DNA of 64,000 nucleotides, from positions 24,862,001 through 24,926,000 of the forward strand of contig OZ231126.1 of assembly GCA_965153355.1 (NCBI GenBank), given 5' to 3'. The stretch is from Flaccisagitta enflata (taxonomy: Eukaryota; Chaetognatha; Sagittoidea; Aphragmophora). Position numbers and translations under genes: made by a program. This document shows, in pieces, positions 60,327 through 64,000 of the stretch (its first letter is position 1; each line of letters begins with the position of its first letter). A model generated the notes under the pieces. It searched no databases, was not told the origin of the DNA, and worked only from the letters and a program-made list of their open reading frames with translations.

Positions 60327-61240
60327 AACAAAGCCAACACCTATGAGTCGCGTGCGTGACATTAATAACTTAAGATGACCTAAATTGACTTTAAATGAAT
60401 CAAGATGACATGAAATGATTTTAAATTACTTAAAAACTTAAAATGACCTAAAGGGCAGAATTGACCAGATTGACTTAAATTACTTAATATAACCTAATAT
60501 GACTTAGAATAACCTATTATGTCATTTGGGAAGAAGCGTTGAGCCCAAAAGTCTTTAAAACGCCAAAAAAGTAAAAATAGTCGCAAAAGCGTTAGATGGT
60601 CAGCGGTAACCGTTGCCCCTATGTGTGTGTATGTGGTTAGAGGGGCAGCGGCCCCAAAGGGACCGATGACCTATGCTGTTTTTATTTGAGCCTCAAGGCT
60701 GGAATTATGGCCACAAGGCTGGAATTGGGGTTTTGAGGCTTGGAGTTGAGCCTTTAGGCTTGGATTTGAGCCTTGAAGCTGGAATTATGGCGTCGAGGCT
60801 GGAATTATGGCTTCGAGGCTGGAATTGGGGCTTTGAGGTTTAGATTTGAGACTTGAGGCTGGGATTTGAGCTTCAAGGCTGGGATTTGAGCCTCGAGGCT
60901 GGGATTTGAGCCACGAGGCTGGGATTTGGGCCTCAAGGTAAGAATTTGGATCTCTGGGGTGGAACATGAGCCTCACAGCTAGAATTTGGGCCTCAGGGCT
61001 AGATTTTGGGCCTCTGGACTAGAATTTGGGCCGCGAAGCTGGGGGGGGGGGGATTACGGACGGAGGAGAAGGAGAAGAAGAAGAAGAAGAAGAAGAAGAA
61101 GAAGAAGAAGAAGGAGAAATTTCTGTATATGTGAAAGCATAGGTCATCGGCCCCTTCGGGGCTGCTGCTCAAAAAGGGGAAAGACCGACCGACCAACTGA
61201 CAAAACGGGGTGCAGAGTCGCGTAGAATGCGACTTAAAAG
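60327..61240 (+). mobile_element. Family A element split by family B element B10
   Basis: Head 'acaaagccaacacctatgag' with 'gactta' units to 60574, B10 inside, then tail 'gaccgaccgaccaactgac' and 'agagtcgcgtagaatgcgac'. Same arrangement as 5829-6600. Confidence 0.7.
60577..61176 (+). mobile_element. Family B element B10 with ~20-bp array
   Basis: 'agtcgcaaaagcgttagatg' start, 'gggcagcggccccaaagg', array 60690-61040 ('ggctgggatttgagcctcga'), GAA tract, 'aggtcatcggccccttcggg' end. Confidence 0.85.
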
Positions 61241-61257
61241 AACCCATGAGAGGATGA

Positions 61258-61420
61258 AGAAGTAGAAGAAAAAGAAAAAGAAGAAGAAGAAGGGAAGTAG
61301 CAGAAGAAGAAGAAAAAGAAAAAGAAAAAGAAGAAGAAGAAGAAGAAGAAGAAGAAGAAGAAGAAGAAGAAGAAGAAGAAGAAGAAGAAGAAGAAGAAGA
61401 AGAAGAAGAAGAAGAAGAAG

Positions 61421-61421
<1 letters not shown>
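61258..61421. repeat. (GAA)n microsatellite
   Basis: About 160 bp, perfect from about 61330. Confidence 0.97.
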
Positions 61422-61515
<94 letters not shown>

Positions 61516-61516
61516 C
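61422..61516. repeat. (ACA)n microsatellite
   Basis: 95 bp joined directly to the GAA tract, a one-base unit change. Confidence 0.97.
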
Positions 61517-61659
61517 GTCATATGCGTCGGCACTTACAAAAAAAATGGATAGACAGAATATATTCTTTTAAGATGACCTTGAATTAGCCGTTTACTCTTA
61601 CCAGTTTCTTCCCTAATGTTAAAAAATACAAAAAAAAAATAAAAAAAAACTTTGAAAAC

Positions 61660-62025
61660 GACTTTGTGACGGATGGTTGGACCAACGGACGGACCAACAA
61701 AAAAGAGTCATGTAGCACGTCACCAGAAAAGACAAAGACAAAGACAAACACTAAGACGATGACAAAATAGAAAAAAATAAAGTAAACCTAGGTGAAGTGA
61801 ACCAAACTACAACTACAAGCCCGTTTGGGACCGACAGAGGAGTAGGCAGCAGGCTGGATGGACAGACAGAGAGATGGACGAAATGACAGGCGGAAGGACG
61901 GATTGATGGATGGACACTGGAGAGACACTCTGATATAGATAAATAAATTGATGCATTTAAAGAAATTTTCTGATCAACCGACCAACCGATGGCCTGATGT
62001 AGTCGCGTGCACACAACTAACAAAT
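61660..62025. mobile_element. Family A-like fragments
   Basis: 'gttggaccaacggacggacc' with 'gtcatgtagcacgtcacc' (61676-61722), and 'gaccaaccgatggcctgatg' with 'gtcgcgtgcacacaactaa' (61978-62020). Confidence 0.45.
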
Positions 62026-62079
62026 AAACAAAAAGAATAAGAGAGAGGAAAATGAAGAGAAAGAAGAGGAAGTAAACAG

Positions 62080-62430
62080 TGGTCAGCGATACCCGTTGCC
62101 CTGATTTGCATGATTTTGAATAAGAGTGAGAGGAGGCAGGGCAGCAGCCCCAAAGGGGAAAAAATCCTGTAGAACACGGGGGGACTTTCATTTGTCTGTC
62201 CGTCTGTCTATCTGTCTATCCTCTCCAGCCCCTCTCAGGCCTGAAGTCTGCCCTCTCAGGCCTTGAATCTGTGAGAATAGATTTCAGGCTTGAGAGGACA
62301 GATTTTAGGTCGGAAAGAGCAGATTCCAATCCTTAGAGGGCAGGTTCAAGGCCTGAGAGGGCAGATTCCAGGCCTGAGAGGGTAAATTTCAGGTCTGAGG
62401 GGGCATATTTCAGGCCTGAGAAGGTCTGAG
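62080..62430 (+). mobile_element. Family B element B11, right end missing
   Basis: 'gtggtcagcgatacccgttg', 'gggcagcagccccaaagg', 'atcctgtagaacacgggggg', then array of 'cctgagagggcagattccag'. Confidence 0.7.
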
Positions 62431-62439
62431 GCAACGGAT

Positions 62440-62675
62440 ATATGGATGTACAGATGGATGGATAGGCAGACAGGCAGATGGACAGACGGACAGGTAGACA
62501 GGCAGACAGATAGTCAGATGGACGGACGGACGGATGGACAGACGGACAGATGGACATACAGATGGATGGACGGATGGCCAGACGGGCGGACAGACGAACG
62601 GACAGACAGACAGACAGACAGACGGGCGGACGACGGATGGGCGGGCGGACGGGCGGACAGACGGGGACGGCGGAG
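62440..62675. repeat. Degenerate GACA/GGAC tetranucleotide tract
   Basis: About 235 bp of mixed 'gacagacg', 'gatggac' and 'gggcggac' units. Confidence 0.9.
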
Positions 62676-62778
62676 CCAGGCAGGCCGAACGAGATGGACA
62701 ACGCAGACGTTCTGTTATGCCCCCATATTCACAGGGGAAGGCCGGCTCGTGCTTCAATTGGTACTTTATTGTATAACA

Positions 62779-63170
62779 AGGCCAACACCTATAAGTCGCG
62801 TGCGAGACTTACAGACAAAGAGTGACTTAGAATGACTTAGAATGACTTTCAATGACTTAGAATGACCTAAAATGACCAAAATAGACTTAAAATGACTAAA
62901 AAAACAGAAAACCAAAAATAACTTAAAATAACTTAAAATGACTTAAAATGACTTAAAATGACTTAGACTGACTCAAAATGACTTAGAATAACTATAAATG
63001 ACTTAAAATGACTTAAAATGACCTAAGAGTTGACGTTATAGTACAAAGAACTAAAGTGTGACGGACCGACGGACCGACGGACGGACGGACAGACCGACGG
63101 ACGGACGGACGGACCGACGGACGGACGGACCGACAAAGCGGGTTGTAGAGTCGCGTAGCACGCGACTAAA
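62779..63170 (+). mobile_element. Family A element, 'gactta' subtype
   Basis: 'acaaggccaacacctataag' head, 'gacttaaaat' units, long GGAC/GACC tract at 63060-63133, tail 'gtcgcgtagcacgcgactaa'. Confidence 0.88.
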
Positions 63171-63487
63171 AAAACAATTTCAGGTCTTGTCAAGGATTTT
63201 CTACCTTCCCTGGAGTAACGGTTTTGGTTTTACTATCATGGGTAATAGGTAGTTGTTGGGAAAATGTCCAAATTTGGTCACTTTGACCTCAAATTTAGGC
63301 CACTTCGCCTTTGAAATCGAACCTAAAATCCATGAGATTATTTAACTAGAGCTCAAGTGCTAACCAATGATGCAATCCGCATGTTTTTATCTTTCTTTGT
63401 TCAGATTTGAGAGAGTTTTAAAGATGGGGCTTGAGAGGACTTTTTTGCAGCATGAAATCTGGGGGTAATTTGGAAATTTTTCACATT

Positions 63488-63655
63488 TTTAGTTGCGGAC
63501 ACGCAACTCTATAAGAGGCTTTGTCCGTCCGTCCGTTGGTCGGTTGGTCGGTCCGTCGGTCCGTCTGTAACCATCGAGTTGAAAAGTGGGAAAACGCGCA
63601 TCTCCGCCCCTGCCCACCCGTCCGCAACTGATGGCCGTGTATCCGGCCTTGTTCA
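63488..63655 (-). mobile_element. Family A element, 'tgcggacacgcaac' subtype, reverse
   Basis: 'tttagttgcggacacgcaac' tail, GTCC/GGTC tract, 'cgtccgcaactgatggccgt', head 'gtatccggccttgtt'. Confidence 0.88.
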
Positions 63656-63689
63656 CTATACTGCAGCTTTGGATCGACCAATCTTTAAA

Positions 63690-63885
63690 CAAGGCCGGAT
63701 ACACGGCCATCAGTTGCGGACGGGTGGGCAGGGGCGGAAATGCAACTGTCCGCAACTAAAAATGTTCTATAACGCTCGTTTCCTCACTTTTCCACTCGTG
63801 TCCACGGACCGACTGACCCACGGACCGACTGACGGACCGACGGACGGACAAAGCCTCTTATAGAGTTGCGTGTCCGCAACTAAAA
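63690..63885 (+). mobile_element. Family A element, 'tgcggacacgcaac' subtype, forward
   Basis: 'acaaggccggatacacggcc', 'gttgcggacgggtgggcag', GACC/GGAC tract, tail 'gttgcgtgtccgcaactaaa'. Head-to-head with the previous copy, about 35 bp apart. Confidence 0.9.
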
Positions 63886-64000
63886 ATTGGTGACCAAATT
63901 GAAGAGTTTTTGATGCTCTAACTGATTCTGGAAAAATTTTGGACCGATATGGCCTCCAAAAAATCTTATTCACTCTATAAGCAGGTGAAAAAAGTCAAAT

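Overview
This window comes from a eukaryotic, almost certainly invertebrate metazoan, nuclear genome. The evidence is split genes with GT-AG introns and consistent intron phases, two secreted multidomain proteins that end in animal-type carbohydrate-binding domains (C-type lectin, discoidin/F5-8C-like), a multi-pass TMEM26-like membrane protein, and a very high load of microsatellites and short non-autonomous mobile elements. I cannot place it to phylum from sequence alone. I see no rRNA, transposase, reverse transcriptase or viral gene.

Genes. (1) 4417-11723 (+): a 10-exon locus with a signal peptide, seven cysteine-rich exons and a C-terminal discoidin/F5-8C-like exon. It is broken by a 92-base deletion in exon 4 and a 14-base deletion in exon 6, so I call it a pseudogene (or a disrupted allele). 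(2) 29415-40102 (+): its intact tandem paralogue, 12 exons and 692 residues. It has the same signal peptide, short propeptide-like exon and cysteine-rich scaffold, exon for exon, but ends in two C-type lectin domains instead of the discoidin domain. (3) 57206-41266 (-): a 5-exon, 306-residue multi-pass membrane protein resembling the TMEM26 family, convergent with gene 2. Exon lengths and phases were checked by hand and close in frame for genes 2 and 3.

Repeats. Family A is a group of about 30 short elements with an 'acaaggcc' head, an internal (GGAC)n-like tract and a terminal self-complementary tail that includes 'gtcgcgtgcacgcgac'. Family B has inverted 'gcagcggccccaaagg' boundaries around arrays of degenerate ~20-bp units. 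Several long-armed, TA-flanked palindromic MITEs are present; one has both the filled and the empty target site inside this window. Four ~175-bp pogo-like MITEs, a 162-bp satellite, a 13-bp minisatellite and about 30 microsatellites (up to ~600 bp of GTT) account for most of the rest.

Layout: 1-4.3 kb repeats and unassigned DNA; 4.4-11.9 kb gene 1; 12-29.4 kb repeat-dominated; 29.4-40.4 kb gene 2; 41.3-57.2 kb gene 3 with repeat-filled introns; 57.2-64 kb repeat-dominated. The most notable biology is the paralogue pair sharing one cysteine-rich chassis while carrying different lectin-type heads, joined at a phase-1 intron.
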